Positions 52,584 to 61,671 are shown, counted from the stretch's first letter. The stretch is 64,000 nt of DNA from Desulfosporosinus meridiei DSM 13257 (GCF_000231385.2 NC_018515.1:1014001-1078000); one strand, 5' to 3'. Numbers and translations are program-made. Notes: generated by a model not told the origin, from the letters alone.

Positions 52584-53015
52584 TTGAGTCGAAGATTAGC
52601 TCGAGAAACTGCATTACAAGTGCTTTTTCAAAGAGACCTGACTAAAGAACCATTGATTATTGCAGAAGAAGTTAAGCGCTGGGCTGATGAATTTGTTGTT
52701 CCCGAGCCCAGTAGGGGGTTTGCGCAGGAACTTGTTGAAGGGACAATAGATCATCAAAATGAAATTGATCAAACAATTTCTTCATATGCTCAAGATTGGT
52801 CTATTAATCGTATGGCTAAGGTGGATAGAAATGTAATGCGCTTGGCTACTTATGAGATTCTTTTCCGTTCTGATATCCCCGGTCGTGTAAGTCTCAATGA
52901 AGCAATTGAGCTGGCTAAGCGATTTGGAGGAGAAGAATCAGCTAAGTTCGTTAATGGGATACTGGATCGAATCGTGGACAGCAATCTGAAAGCCGAAAAA
53001 AAGGGTGAACTTTGA
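52584..53015 (+). CDS. nusB: Transcription antitermination factor NusB
   Basis: All-helical RNA-binding protein of 143 residues acting with NusE on rRNA transcription. SRRLARETALQVLFQRD at the start and DIPGRVSLNEAIELAKRFG near the end are typical. TTG 52584 follows GGGAGG. Its place after asp23-type genes and near folD/xseA is a common Firmicute context. Confidence 0.93.
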   Translation: MSRRLARETALQVLFQRDLTKEPLIIAEEVKRWADEFVVPEPSRGFAQELVEGTIDHQNEIDQTISSYAQDWSINRMAKVDRNVMRLATYEILFRSDIPGRVSLNEAIELAKRFGGEESAKFVNGILDRIVDSNLKAEKKGEL

Positions 53016-53059
53016 TTCAAGTATTTCTTTTCACATTTGTAAAATTAAAGGAAAAGTCG

Positions 53060-53088
53060 TTGAAGATATCGAATTAATTTAATATATG
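53060..53088 (+). promoter_or_regulatory. Weak candidate promoter for nfnAB
   Basis: TTGAAG (53060-53065), 17 bp, TATATG (53083-53088). Both boxes match four of six consensus bases. Confidence 0.3.
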
Positions 53089-53125
53089 AGAAATTTTAAT
53101 TTTATTCACATTAAGGGGGAGACAA

Positions 53126-53968
53126 ATGTACCACGTTGTTAAAAAAAGACTATTGGCAACCGGTATTGCCTTACTGGACGTCAATGCACCAGCCGTGGCC
53201 GCAAAAGTTGAGCCAGGGCAATTTGTTATTGTCCGTGTAGACGAGCAGAGTGAGCGTATTCCTTTGACAGTAATGGATTTTGATCGTGAAAAGGGTACTA
53301 TCACGATTGTTGTTCAAGATGTTGGGTACTCGTCAGCAATTATAACGGGTATGAATGAAGGAGATGCATTTCAAGACTTTGTAGGTCCGTTGGGAGTCGA
53401 ATCCGAAATTGAAAATTATGGTACTGTTGTTTGCATCGGAGGAGGTTTAGGCATTGCTCCTATTCATCCGATAGCTCGGGCTTTAAAAGATGCCGGAAAT
53501 CATGTTATCTCCGTCCTAGGTGCGAGAAGTGCAGATTTGCTGATTTTAGAAGATGAGATGGCCGCTGCAAGCAGTGAAGTTGTCATAGCCACAAATGATG
53601 GCAGTAAAGGTGTTAAAGGATTTGTAACAGACGGACTTGCTGAAGTGTTAGCCCAAGGCCACCAAGTTAAGGCTATTTGGGCCATTGGCCCGATGATTAT
53701 GATGAAAGCTGTTGTCGATTATACTCGCTCATTAGGCATCAAAACCATTGTTAGTATGAATCCTATTATGGTTGATGGAACAGGCATGTGTGGTGCATGT
53801 CGGATTAGCGTAGGCAATGAGACAAAATTTGCTTGTGTCGATGGGCCGGAGTTTGATGGACACTTAGTTGATTTTGACTTAGCAATGAAGCGTCTCGCTT
53901 TTTATAAAGATGAAGAGAATAGGGCCAAAGCCCGACTAGAATGCAATCATGAAGGAGGGCATCACTAA
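53126..53968 (+). CDS. nfnA: NfnA: ferredoxin:NADP oxidoreductase, small subunit
   Basis: Subunit of the electron-bifurcating NADH-dependent reduced ferredoxin:NADP+ oxidoreductase. An FAD-binding region (RIPLTVMDFD), an NAD-binding GGGLGIAPIHPIARAL and a C-terminal [2Fe-2S] site are visible; the cluster ligands would be Cys222, Cys225 and Cys237 plus Asp217, the Asp/three-Cys pattern known for Nfn. Length 280 residues. The stop overlaps the nfnB start (TAATG). Sulfide dehydrogenase is an alternative family name for close homologues. Confidence 0.88.
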   Translation: MYHVVKKRLLATGIALLDVNAPAVAAKVEPGQFVIVRVDEQSERIPLTVMDFDREKGTITIVVQDVGYSSAIITGMNEGDAFQDFVGPLGVESEIENYGTVVCIGGGLGIAPIHPIARALKDAGNHVISVLGARSADLLILEDEMAAASSEVVIATNDGSKGVKGFVTDGLAEVLAQGHQVKAIWAIGPMIMMKAVVDYTRSLGIKTIVSMNPIMVDGTGMCGACRISVGNETKFACVDGPEFDGHLVDFDLAMKRLAFYKDEENRAKARLECNHEGGHH

Positions 53969-55380
53969 TGGCTGAGAACATTGAAAGCACAAAGAAAGTT
54001 AAAATCCCTCGTCATGAAATGCCTTGTCAGGAACCGGAAGTACGGGCGCGTAATTTTGAAGAAGTTGCTTTAGGCTATACAGAAGAAACAGCTATAGAAG
54101 AAGCTAAGCGTTGTTTGCAATGCAAAAAGCCTAAATGTGTTACAGGGTGTCCTGTGGAAGTTCTTATTCCGGAGTTTATCAAAAAGGTTGCCGAAGGAGA
54201 TTTTCAGGAAGCTGGTAATGTTCTGAAAATTAAAAATTCTCTGCCTGCTGTTTGTGGTCGGGTTTGCCCTCAAGAAAATCAATGTGAGAGTAAATGTATT
54301 TTAGGTATTAAGGGAGAGTCCGTTGCTATTGGCCGACTTGAGCGTTTTGCAGCTGACTTCGGCATGAAGACTGGTAAATCTGTGTTCGAGAAACCGGCAC
54401 TGAGTGGTAAGCGGGTAGCTATTATTGGAGCCGGGCCTGCAGGATTGGCATGCGCCGGCGACTTGGCAAAAGCAGGGCATGCTGTGACTGTGCTTGAAGC
54501 CTTACATGTTGCCGGGGGAGTACTGATGTACGGAATTCCTCAATTCCGTCTGCCTAAAGAAATTGTCCAAACTGAAATTGAAAATCTGAAAACCATGGGC
54601 GTAGAGATTCTAACCAATCAGGTTGTTGGGAAAATCACCTCTGTTGATGAGCTTATGGAAAATGGGTATGACGCCGTGTTCATTGGGACAGGCGCAGGAC
54701 TTCCCTACTTTATGGATATCCCAGGAGAGAACTTAAATGGTGTTTATTCAGCCAATGAGTTCTTAACAAGGACAAACTTAATGAAGGGCTATAAGTTCCC
54801 AGACTATGCTACTCCAGTAAAAGTTGGGAAAAATGTTGCCGTCTTAGGTGCCGGTAATGTGGCCATGGACTCTGCTCGGACAGCTTTACGTTTAGGAGCG
54901 GAAAACGTCTATATTATCTATCGTCGTTCTCGTGACGAAATGCCTGCCCGTAAAGAAGAACTAGAGCATGCAGAGGAAGAGGGGATACAATTCCGCCTGT
55001 TGACAAACCCTGTAGCTATCGAAGGGGACGAGCGCGGATGGGTGAAAAGTTTAACCTGCTTGCGCTATGAGCTGGGAGAACCCGATGCTTCAGGACGCCG
55101 TGCTCCTATTGCAATTAAAGGCTCTGAATTTGATATCCCTATGGATACTGTCGTAGTGGCTATCGGACAAGGCCCGAACCCACTGGTTACAACATCCACA
55201 CCGGGCTTAGAGTTAAACAAACGGGGTAATATCGTTGCAGATCCAGAGACCTTGATGACTTCAAAGCCAGGCGTTTTTGCCGGCGGTGACATCGTAACAG
55301 GTGCCGCAACTGTTATTTTGGCTATGGGGGCCGGTAAAAAAGCTGCTGCAGGTATTGATCAATACCTTAAGGGAAAGTAA
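53968..55380 (+). CDS. nfnB: NfnB: ferredoxin:NADP oxidoreductase, large subunit
   Basis: A 470-residue flavoprotein of the glutamate synthase small-subunit type. Eight N-terminal cysteines for two [4Fe-4S] clusters are in CLQCKKPKCVTGC and CGRVCPQENQCESKC. The FAD loop GAGPAGLACA and NADPH loop GAGNVAMDSA follow. Without a GltB-type large subunit beside it and directly coupled to nfnA, it is better read as NfnB than as GltD. It would exchange electrons between NADH, ferredoxin and NADPH. Confidence 0.9.
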   Translation: MAENIESTKKVKIPRHEMPCQEPEVRARNFEEVALGYTEETAIEEAKRCLQCKKPKCVTGCPVEVLIPEFIKKVAEGDFQEAGNVLKIKNSLPAVCGRVCPQENQCESKCILGIKGESVAIGRLERFAADFGMKTGKSVFEKPALSGKRVAIIGAGPAGLACAGDLAKAGHAVTVLEALHVAGGVLMYGIPQFRLPKEIVQTEIENLKTMGVEILTNQVVGKITSVDELMENGYDAVFIGTGAGLPYFMDIPGENLNGVYSANEFLTRTNLMKGYKFPDYATPVKVGKNVAVLGAGNVAMDSARTALRLGAENVYIIYRRSRDEMPARKEELEHAEEEGIQFRLLTNPVAIEGDERGWVKSLTCLRYELGEPDASGRRAPIAIKGSEFDIPMDTVVVAIGQGPNPLVTTSTPGLELNKRGNIVADPETLMTSKPGVFAGGDIVTGAATVILAMGAGKKAAAGIDQYLKGK

Positions 55381-55389
55381 TTATCTCTC

Positions 55390-55441
55390 TGCCAATGTAA
55401 GTTAAGGCCTCCCGCTTTCAGAAAGTGGGAGGCTATTGGCA
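55390..55441 (+). terminator. Long hairpin after nfnB
   Basis: GCCTCCCGCTTT pairs with AAAGTGGGAGGC, and an outer TGCCAAT pairs with ATTGGCA. A U-tract is lacking, so it may be a weak terminator or an mRNA 3' stabiliser. Confidence 0.6.
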
Positions 55442-55531
55442 GGAAACTTTTATTTTAGGGGTTCCACTCCGGTTTAACATAGGGAGTTTTATGACTGAAT
55501 AAATCGAAATATTCCGAAAGAGGTGTGTATT

Positions 55532-56383
55532 TTGGCACAATTATTAGACGGAAAAACAGTATCCAAAATTTTGAAAGAAGAAATTCGTGAGGAAATTGCA
55601 CAATGGAAAGAAAAGGGTGTGAACCCTAAACTTGCCGTTATATTAGTCGGTGATGACCCGGCTTCGGTAGTTTATGCCAGATCCAAGCAGAAAGTCTGTG
55701 AGGGAATCGGGATGGCCTTCGAACTTTTCACAATGCCAGGTTCGACACCGGAAGCTGATATTTTGTCAAAGATTGAAGAGCTTAATAAGGATCAAGCGGT
55801 TCACGGTATTATGATTGAACTTCCGCTGCCAAAGGGAATTCAAAAAGAAACTGTTATGGCTGCAGTACGTCCTGATAAAGATGTGGACGGAGTTCACCCC
55901 ATCAATCGCGGATATATTCTAAGCGGCGAGGAAGGATTATTCCCAGCTACTCCACAAAGTTGTATTGAATTGCTTCTTCGCTCAGGAGTTCAAATTGCCG
56001 GTAAACACGTTGTTATCGTCGGCCGTGGCGAAACAGTGGGCAAACCTTTAGTTTTCTTGATACTTAAACACAATGCTACAGTGACAATTTGCCACTCTAA
56101 GACTCCAGACCTGGGGGCTTTCACAAGGCAAGCAGATATTTTGGTTGCAGCGGTAGGCCGTGCTAAGCTGATCAAAAAAGATATGGTCAAAGCCGGCGCA
56201 ATTGTAGTTGATGCCGGAATCAATGAAACGCCTGACGGAATCTGCGGGGATGTTGACTTTGAGGCAGTTCAAGATGTAGCTGACTTAATTTCTCCGGTAC
56301 CCGGTGGTGTTGGATCCCTGACCACAGCTTTAATTATGCGTAATGTTCTGAAAGGAATCGTTTTGCAAGGAGGGGCTAAGTAA
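55532..56383 (+). CDS. folD: Methylene-THF dehydrogenase/methenyl-THF cyclohydrolase
   Basis: Bifunctional NADP-dependent enzyme of C1 metabolism. KLAVILVGDDPASVVYARSK with the catalytic Lys, ELPLPKGI, DVDGVHPIN and the Rossmann segment VIVGRGETVGKPL are present. Length 283 residues from TTG 55532, which follows AGAGGTG by about 6 nt; the in-frame GTG at 55523 overlaps that site. fchA follows with overlap. The enzyme supplies C1 units and, in acetogenic-type metabolism, the methyl branch. Confidence 0.94.
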   Translation: MAQLLDGKTVSKILKEEIREEIAQWKEKGVNPKLAVILVGDDPASVVYARSKQKVCEGIGMAFELFTMPGSTPEADILSKIEELNKDQAVHGIMIELPLPKGIQKETVMAAVRPDKDVDGVHPINRGYILSGEEGLFPATPQSCIELLLRSGVQIAGKHVVIVGRGETVGKPLVFLILKHNATVTICHSKTPDLGAFTRQADILVAAVGRAKLIKKDMVKAGAIVVDAGINETPDGICGDVDFEAVQDVADLISPVPGGVGSLTTALIMRNVLKGIVLQGGAK

Positions 56384-57018
56384 TGGATATGAGCAAAATT
56401 TGGGAATGGACCACAGATGAATTCTTGACAGTGTCAGCCAGCTCTTCCCCAACACCAGGAGGCGGAAGTGTTTCCGCCTATGTCGGAGCCTTGGCAGCTT
56501 CAATGACTTGTATGGTGGCTAACCTTACCGTTGGCAAGGAAAAGTACAAAGACGTTGAACCCCAAGTGAAAGAGATCTTGACTGAAGCCGAGGAAGTCTT
56601 AAGTCTGTTGAAAACGGGTTTAAGCCAGGATATCGCTGAGTTCTCCAATTTCATGGATGTCTTGAAGCTACCAAAAGGTACAGATGAAGAAAAAGCTGTG
56701 CGCACTGAGAAAATGCAGGAAGTCTTAGTATCTGCTACTAACACTCCGCTGGGAATTTCTCAAAACTGCTTTAGAGTTCTGCAGTTAGCTCAAAAGCTTG
56801 CCCCAATCGGCAACAAGGGAGCAATCAGTGATGTGGGTGTATCCGCATACTTAGCTGAAAGTGCTCTTAAATCTGCAATGCTTAGTGTCGACATTAACTT
56901 GCCCGGAATTAAGGACCCAGAGTATCAGGAGCGAGTTAAGGCAGAACGAGCCAGACTCTTTGAACAGGCTGCAATCATTTGTGCTGAGACAGTTGCAGTG
57001 GTACAAAGCAGAATGTAG
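56383..57018 (+). CDS. fchA: Methenyl-THF cyclohydrolase, FTCD_C family
   Basis: A 211-residue formiminotransferase-cyclodeaminase family protein (SSPTPGGGSVSAYVGALAASM). In acetogens and relatives this family acts as methenyltetrahydrofolate cyclohydrolase. The ATG overlaps the folD stop (TAATG), which strongly supports a C1 role; it partly duplicates the cyclohydrolase activity of FolD. Confidence 0.88.
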   Translation: MDMSKIWEWTTDEFLTVSASSSPTPGGGSVSAYVGALAASMTCMVANLTVGKEKYKDVEPQVKEILTEAEEVLSLLKTGLSQDIAEFSNFMDVLKLPKGTDEEKAVRTEKMQEVLVSATNTPLGISQNCFRVLQLAQKLAPIGNKGAISDVGVSAYLAESALKSAMLSVDINLPGIKDPEYQERVKAERARLFEQAAIICAETVAVVQSRM

Positions 57019-57036
57019 TTCATATGCGTCCACAGC

Positions 57037-57072
57037 AAAAGGGGTGAGGAAATTTTTCCTCGCCCTTTTTTT
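57037..57072 (+). terminator. Terminator after fchA
   Basis: AAGGGGTGAGGAAA pairs with TTTCCTCGCCCTT with one mismatch, followed by a run of T residues. Confidence 0.9.
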
Positions 57073-57161
57073 GGGTTTTGGGCTTGTCACCCTTTTCTGT
57101 TTTGATATCGGGCCAAACCCGGTAAAAGCTAGTCCACACCCAAATTGAATGAGTCAAATCA

Positions 57162-57204
57162 AAAATGGCGGCCGGCTGAAGGAGTTTCAACCGGCCGCCA
57201 TTTT
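57162..57204. repeat. GC-rich inverted repeat at the left edge of the DUF3102 region
   Basis: Arms 57162-57180 and 57186-57204 are complementary over 19 positions with one mismatch; the loop is 5 nt. The core GGCGGCCGG is far more GC-rich than the surrounding housekeeping DNA. It could be a terminator-like structure, since the arm ends in TTTT, or a mobile-element end. Confidence 0.7.
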
Positions 57205-57305
57205 AAAGAGCGGGGTTTTCTTCCGGGGTTCTTCCGACAAGTCCTCACCTTCATATGCCCTAGTACATATTGTGAAGAAAGTAATCAAGAAGGATGGATG
57301 CGCCA

Positions 57306-58382
57306 ATGACTCCTACAGCGGAACGAACCCCGCGGATTATCGCGGCTGAAATAAACACAATCAACCATCAGACCGGAAGGACTTTGCTGACTAACGCCAT
57401 TGAGATCGGCGGGCGGCTGAAAGAAGCTAAGGCTCTGGTCAGGCATGGAGAATGGGGAAAATGGCTGGTTGAGTCAGTCCGTTATTCCCAGCGTTCAGCC
57501 GGAAGGTTGATTCAGCTATATGAGGCCTATGGCCCATTCCCTGATCTTGAAACCGATCCGAATTGGTCAGCGCTGTCTAATTTGACCTACACCAACGCCC
57601 TCATCCTTCTCGACGTTCCGGAAGAACTGCGGGCGGACTTTATCGCCCACAACGATGTGGAGAACATGTCTTCCCGGGAGCTTAAGCGGGCTGTGGGATT
57701 TACCGGGGCTGACGGAGACGGGGAGCATGCCCTGTCTCTGCCGAAACTAGACCAGGCCTTGCGGAAGATCGACGAACTGGAAAAGGCACTGAACTCCATG
57801 ATCGCCAAAATCAGTGTCCTTGCCGACCAGGTCTGGAGCCTGGAGCAGAGGGTAGAGGAGGCATCGTCAAAATTCCGGGCAGGACGGAAGAGTGCTGCGG
57901 GGAAAGAGGCGAATTCGGAGGACAGCCCAAAAGAAGCAGCGCCGGCTGAGGCCCAAAACCTCCCAGCCGAGGGTCCGCCCATACCCGTTCAAGGCGCTGA
58001 ATTTCCCGGATCCCCTCAAGTCCCCGAAATGACGGAGTCAGCCGCTCCGGAAGCGGTTCCTGCCAAAATCCCCTCTGCCTCCTCGCGTTCCTCAGCTCCC
58101 GTGCTCGTTACTTCTAATTTAACGGTGCCCGAGTTTCCCAAGTTTACAGCATCAGGATTTGAAAACGCCGATCCTGAATACTATACCCGGCAGGCCGAAT
58201 CGCTGTTTAAATTTCACCGCAGCAATATTCGAAACTCCTTTGAGCAGCTCACCCTGTTGTTGACCGTGCTGACCAGGAAGGACAAGGAGATGAAGGAGAG
58301 ACTGCGTAAGCAGCTCAAAGCCTTCCTGGAGAACATGGCCAAAAGCATCAGTCAATGGCCTCCCGGGATTAAAATGTCATAA
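57306..58382 (+). CDS. DUF3102 domain protein in a GC-richer segment
   Basis: A 358-residue protein. The N-terminal part (about 10-125: INHQTGRTLLTNAIEIGGRL, then GEWGKWLVESVRYSQRSAGR) matches DUF3102, a family often found on plasmids and phage-like elements. A coiled-coil stretch lies near 150-195, then a Pro/Ala/Glu-rich linker to about 270, and a basic C-terminal helical domain. ATG 57306 is chosen over 57294, which touches the AAGAAGG. One sampled 60-nt line is about 60% GC, against about 47% in fchA next door, which suggests transfer from elsewhere. Function unknown; DNA binding is plausible. Confidence 0.78.
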   Translation: MTPTAERTPRIIAAEINTINHQTGRTLLTNAIEIGGRLKEAKALVRHGEWGKWLVESVRYSQRSAGRLIQLYEAYGPFPDLETDPNWSALSNLTYTNALILLDVPEELRADFIAHNDVENMSSRELKRAVGFTGADGDGEHALSLPKLDQALRKIDELEKALNSMIAKISVLADQVWSLEQRVEEASSKFRAGRKSAAGKEANSEDSPKEAAPAEAQNLPAEGPPIPVQGAEFPGSPQVPEMTESAAPEAVPAKIPSASSRSSAPVLVTSNLTVPEFPKFTASGFENADPEYYTRQAESLFKFHRSNIRNSFEQLTLLLTVLTRKDKEMKERLRKQLKAFLENMAKSISQWPPGIKMS

Positions 58383-58419
58383 ATGCAATGGGTTAACCCT
58401 ATTTGTAGAAGTTTTTCAA

Positions 58420-58638
58420 TTGGCAAAAAATAGGATATTCCATTTTATCGGAGCCGCTCTAACGTCGGCGATTCTGCTGCGGGTACTCTTTTACAAAATC
58501 GAAAAAAGGGCCAAAGAGCTACAGCGCATAAATGGCGGAACCTATTTCCAAGCTGCTCATTTTCTTTGCTTTGTGGTAATTATTCTTGCTTTATGGGTTT
58601 TTCTGAATCCTATAAAACGAGTATCGACTATTTGGTGA
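58420..58638 (+). CDS. Small hypothetical membrane protein
   Basis: A 72-residue reading frame with two hydrophobic segments (FIGAALTSAILLRVLF and FLCFVVIILALWVFL) joined by a basic loop. The TTG start has only a weak purine-rich stretch upstream. I do not recognise a family. It lies between the DUF3102 gene and xseA, with nothing else convincing in the 194 bp before xseA. It may be a real small membrane protein or chance. Confidence 0.4.
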   Translation: MAKNRIFHFIGAALTSAILLRVLFYKIEKRAKELQRINGGTYFQAAHFLCFVVIILALWVFLNPIKRVSTIW

Positions 58639-58832
58639 GACTGACTAATAATAAAAAACCCTATCGTTAAAGCTTGAATATGGAAGCGAATACTCTTGAG
58701 GAGCCCGGTGCGGTAGTTGCAGCCACCAGTAGCTGCTCAGAGTCTATCTCGAAAAATCAGTAGCTTCCAAAGGCAGCTCCATTATTTCCTCCCGTCTTTT
58801 CTTTGTGATATTATAGCAGTGAGGTGAAGTTT

Positions 58833-60035
58833 GTGCCGAAAATATGGACTGTTTCTGAGTTGGTGGGCCGAATCAGTCAGGTCTTGCAGGAACATTGGGA
58901 TTTACATAATTGTTGGATAAGCGGGGAACTGTCAAACTTTAAGTATCATCGGGCTTCAGGTCATTGGTATTTTACCCTTAAAGATGAGTCGTCGAATTTA
59001 AAAGGGGTAATGTTTAAGAGTCGGGCCGAACGAGTGCGTTTTCTTCCTTCTGATGGTCTAAAAGTTCTAATTCGTGGTAATATTCGTATGTATGAGCGAG
59101 ATGGTACTATACAGCTTTATGCAGAGGAAATGGAACCCAGTGGGCTTGGTCAACTGTACTTGGCTTTTGAACAGTTGAAAAAGAAACTGGCTGAAGAAGG
59201 GTTGTTCGATCCCATTCGCAAGAAGAGTATACCACGTTTGCCAAGGCGCATTGGGATTGTAACAAGCCCGACGGGGGCAGCAATTCGAGATATTATTAAT
59301 ATTATTGAACGCCGACATCCGCGGATGTCCTGGATATTAGCGCCGGCTGCTGTCCAAGGTGAAGGGGCACCTTTTGAAGTGGCCCAAGCAATTGAGCGCC
59401 TCAACCGCCATGGGTCTGTCGATGTAATTATTGTCGGGCGAGGCGGAGGTTCTTTAGAAGAATTATGGGCTTTTAATACCGATATAGTTGCCCGTGCTAT
59501 CGCCGCTTCGGTTATTCCTATTATATCAGCGGTAGGTCATGAAACCGATGTAACCATTGCAGATTACGTAGCAGATTTAAGGGCGCCGACCCCTTCAGCT
59601 GCAGCAGAGCTGGCTGTGCCCATTTTAGATGAGCTTCAGTTGTTAGTAGCTCAAATGAGCCTTCGGATGCGGGGGGCTATGGCAATTTTAATTGAACGGA
59701 AACGGCAGCAGATTGCCGGCCTTGCTAACAAAGGGCCCCTCAGAGACCCCTTCTGGCGAATAGATCAGAATCGTCAACGCTTAGATTCTTTGCAAATGCG
59801 CCTTCAAGAGGGGATGACTAGATTTGTAATCGATAAAAATGGTATACTAAATTTATTGGCTGCAAAGCTGGATTTACTAAGTCCTTTAGCGATTCTGGGA
59901 AGAGGCTACTCACTGGCTTATAAAGAAGACGGTACCTTGCTTCGATCAATTCATGACATTGAGGTTGATTCACATATACAAGTTCGTTTAAGCGAAGGGC
60001 GTCTAAGCTGCAGCGTTTTGGAGAAGGGGATTTAA
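58833..60035 (+). CDS. xseA: Exodeoxyribonuclease VII large subunit
   Basis: Single-strand DNA exonuclease subunit. An N-terminal OB-fold (about 1-100) is followed by the catalytic domain with SPTGAAIRDI, GRGGGSLEELWAFN and SAVGHETDVTIADYVADLRA. Length 400 residues from GTG 58833, which lies 6 nt after AGGTG; GTG 58824 overlaps that site. xseB follows by 3 bp. Confidence 0.95.
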   Translation: MPKIWTVSELVGRISQVLQEHWDLHNCWISGELSNFKYHRASGHWYFTLKDESSNLKGVMFKSRAERVRFLPSDGLKVLIRGNIRMYERDGTIQLYAEEMEPSGLGQLYLAFEQLKKKLAEEGLFDPIRKKSIPRLPRRIGIVTSPTGAAIRDIINIIERRHPRMSWILAPAAVQGEGAPFEVAQAIERLNRHGSVDVIIVGRGGGSLEELWAFNTDIVARAIAASVIPIISAVGHETDVTIADYVADLRAPTPSAAAELAVPILDELQLLVAQMSLRMRGAMAILIERKRQQIAGLANKGPLRDPFWRIDQNRQRLDSLQMRLQEGMTRFVIDKNGILNLLAAKLDLLSPLAILGRGYSLAYKEDGTLLRSIHDIEVDSHIQVRLSEGRLSCSVLEKGI

Positions 60036-60038
60036 TTT

Positions 60039-60347
60039 ATGAGTATAGATATAGAGACGGGGGATCTTTTTAATTTAGGGCATGATAAAGTAGAAGAAAA
60101 CACAGCCGATGAGCCAAAATCCTTAGAGATGGGGCTTCAGAGTTTGGAAGAGATTGTAAGGACATTGGAACAGAAGGATTTGCCTTTAGAAAAAGCTCTG
60201 AACTTATTTAAAGATGGCGTAGGTCTCGTACAATATTGTTCACAAGTTTTGGATCAAGCTGAAAAACAGATGGAGATATTACTTGAAGGTTCAGATGGAC
60301 AGTTGCAAATAAAGCCAGCTAGTTTTGATGGGAAGGATGAACGTTAG
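60039..60347 (+). CDS. xseB: Exodeoxyribonuclease VII small subunit
   Basis: A 102-residue partner of XseA. The core from about residue 29 (EMGLQSLEEIVRTLEQKDLP, then ALNLFKDGVGLVQYC) is typical; the acidic N-terminal 28 residues are longer than usual for the family (about 75-80 residues). The stop is followed at once by ispA. Confidence 0.92.
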   Translation: MSIDIETGDLFNLGHDKVEENTADEPKSLEMGLQSLEEIVRTLEQKDLPLEKALNLFKDGVGLVQYCSQVLDQAEKQMEILLEGSDGQLQIKPASFDGKDER

Positions 60348-60349
60348 AC

Positions 60350-61216
60350 GTGTTTAAGGAAACCTTTCAACGATATCTGACTATGATCGAAGAAACTCTG
60401 GCACAGTTGCCATGGAGAAAGAATAGTCTAGATGAGAGTATGTATTATTCCTTAATCGGAGGGGGAAAACGAATTCGCCCAGTGTTAGCGCTAGCCTCAG
60501 CCGAAGCTGTGGGTGGAAAACCTGAAAGTATCCTAAGAGCCGCTGCAGCTCTGGAACTTATCCACACCTACTCATTAATTCATGATGATTTGCCGGCGAT
60601 GGATAATGATGACTATCGCCGGGGGAGATTAGCCAATCATAAAATTTACGGTGAGGCGGGAGCAATCCTGGCGGGAGATGCCCTCTTAACCTATGCTTTT
60701 GAACTGCTGGCCAGTCTAGAGCTGGGTCAACCGGAAAGGGAACTGCGGATTATTCGTGAAGTCGCTGTTGCTTCAGGGAAAGACGGCATGGTTAGAGGGC
60801 AGGTTGCGGATATAACCGCTGAGGGAAAAGTCCTTACTTTGCCTGAGATTGAAGAAATTCATAAGGGTAAAACTGGAGCCATATTGACAGTTTCGGCACG
60901 TCTCGGAGGAGTTTTAGGTGGTGGGTCTGAAGATGATATACAAGCACTTACTGATTATGCTCAAGCCTTAGGGTTAGCATTTCAGATAAAAGATGATATT
61001 TTAGATGTGATTGGGGACAGTGAAACTCTCGGTAAGCCGGCAGGGAGTGATCTGCGACAGGGTAAATCGACTTACGTTTCTTTGCTAGGGCTTGAGGGAG
61101 CATCAGAAGAATTGCATTCTCAAATTCTCAAAGCTCAAGCCGCAATTAAACCATTCGGGCAAAAGGGAAACTTTCTTAATGAGCTGGCACTTTATATTGA
61201 AGAACGCAAACACTAA
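60350..61216 (+). CDS. ispA: Farnesyl diphosphate synthase (geranyltranstransferase)
   Basis: Trans-prenyltransferase of 288 residues making C15 precursors for quinones and undecaprenyl carriers. The first Asp-rich motif is DDLPAMDNDD and the second DDILD; GGGKRIRP is present. The GTG at 60350 starts 3 bp after the xseB stop. Its neighbourhood with xseAB and dxs is a widespread gene order. Confidence 0.94.
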   Translation: MFKETFQRYLTMIEETLAQLPWRKNSLDESMYYSLIGGGKRIRPVLALASAEAVGGKPESILRAAAALELIHTYSLIHDDLPAMDNDDYRRGRLANHKIYGEAGAILAGDALLTYAFELLASLELGQPERELRIIREVAVASGKDGMVRGQVADITAEGKVLTLPEIEEIHKGKTGAILTVSARLGGVLGGGSEDDIQALTDYAQALGLAFQIKDDILDVIGDSETLGKPAGSDLRQGKSTYVSLLGLEGASEELHSQILKAQAAIKPFGQKGNFLNELALYIEERKH

Positions 61217-61230
61217 AAGAGGTAGATATT

Positions 61231-61671
61231 ATGCCTTTTTTTCTGGGAATTTTCCACAATACAATATTGATTTCGGCGATTACTGCCTGGTTTTCTGCCC
61301 AGTTCTTAAAAGTAATCGTTAATCTAATTGTAATAAGAAAACTAAATTTCTCATTATTTTTCAGCTCCGGTGGTTTTCCGAGTTCCCACTCTGCAATGGT
61401 GAGTGCATTGGCTTTAGGTGTTGGGAAATACCATGGCTGGGATTCGCCTATTTTTGCAGTAGCAGCTGTTTTCCTGATAGTTGTTTTATATGATGCTACC
61501 GGAGTCAGACGGGCTGCCGGAAAACAGGCCGAGGTTCTGAATAAATTGATTGAGTTTTTATATCATGGGCCGGATCTGGCTCAAAAACGATTAAAAGAAC
61601 TGATTGGACATACTCCTTTCGAAGTTTTCGGAGGAGTTATTGTTGGGATAATAGTAAGTCTTCTGATTTAG
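61231..61671 (+). CDS. Divergent PAP2-family membrane protein (YuiD-like)
   Basis: A 146-residue protein with three to four membrane segments. GFPSSHSAMVSALALG is the phosphatase-like motif and DATGVRRAAGKQAEVLN is typical of the divergent PAP2 family (DUF212). The site is close to that of lipid phosphate phosphatases, but substrates are unknown. It lies between ispA and dxs, so a prenyl phosphate role is a fair guess. Confidence 0.87.
   Translation: MPFFLGIFHNTILISAITAWFSAQFLKVIVNLIVIRKLNFSLFFSSGGFPSSHSAMVSALALGVGKYHGWDSPIFAVAAVFLIVVLYDATGVRRAAGKQAEVLNKLIEFLYHGPDLAQKRLKELIGHTPFEVFGGVIVGIIVSLLI

Noticed and set aside
53020-53060. TTTTCACATTTGTAAAA as a Rex-type operator for nfnAB
   Set aside because: The dyad is imperfect and differs from the Rex consensus at several conserved positions.
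57149-57349. A 66-codon reading frame across the GC-rich inverted repeat
   Set aside because: It has no ribosome-binding site, spans the hairpin and overlaps the start of the DUF3102 gene in another frame.
58690-58750. Hairpin-like GAGGAGCCCGGTGCGGTAG resembling sequence in group II introns
   Set aside because: No reverse transcriptase, domain V or matching exon boundaries are visible; similarity is too short.
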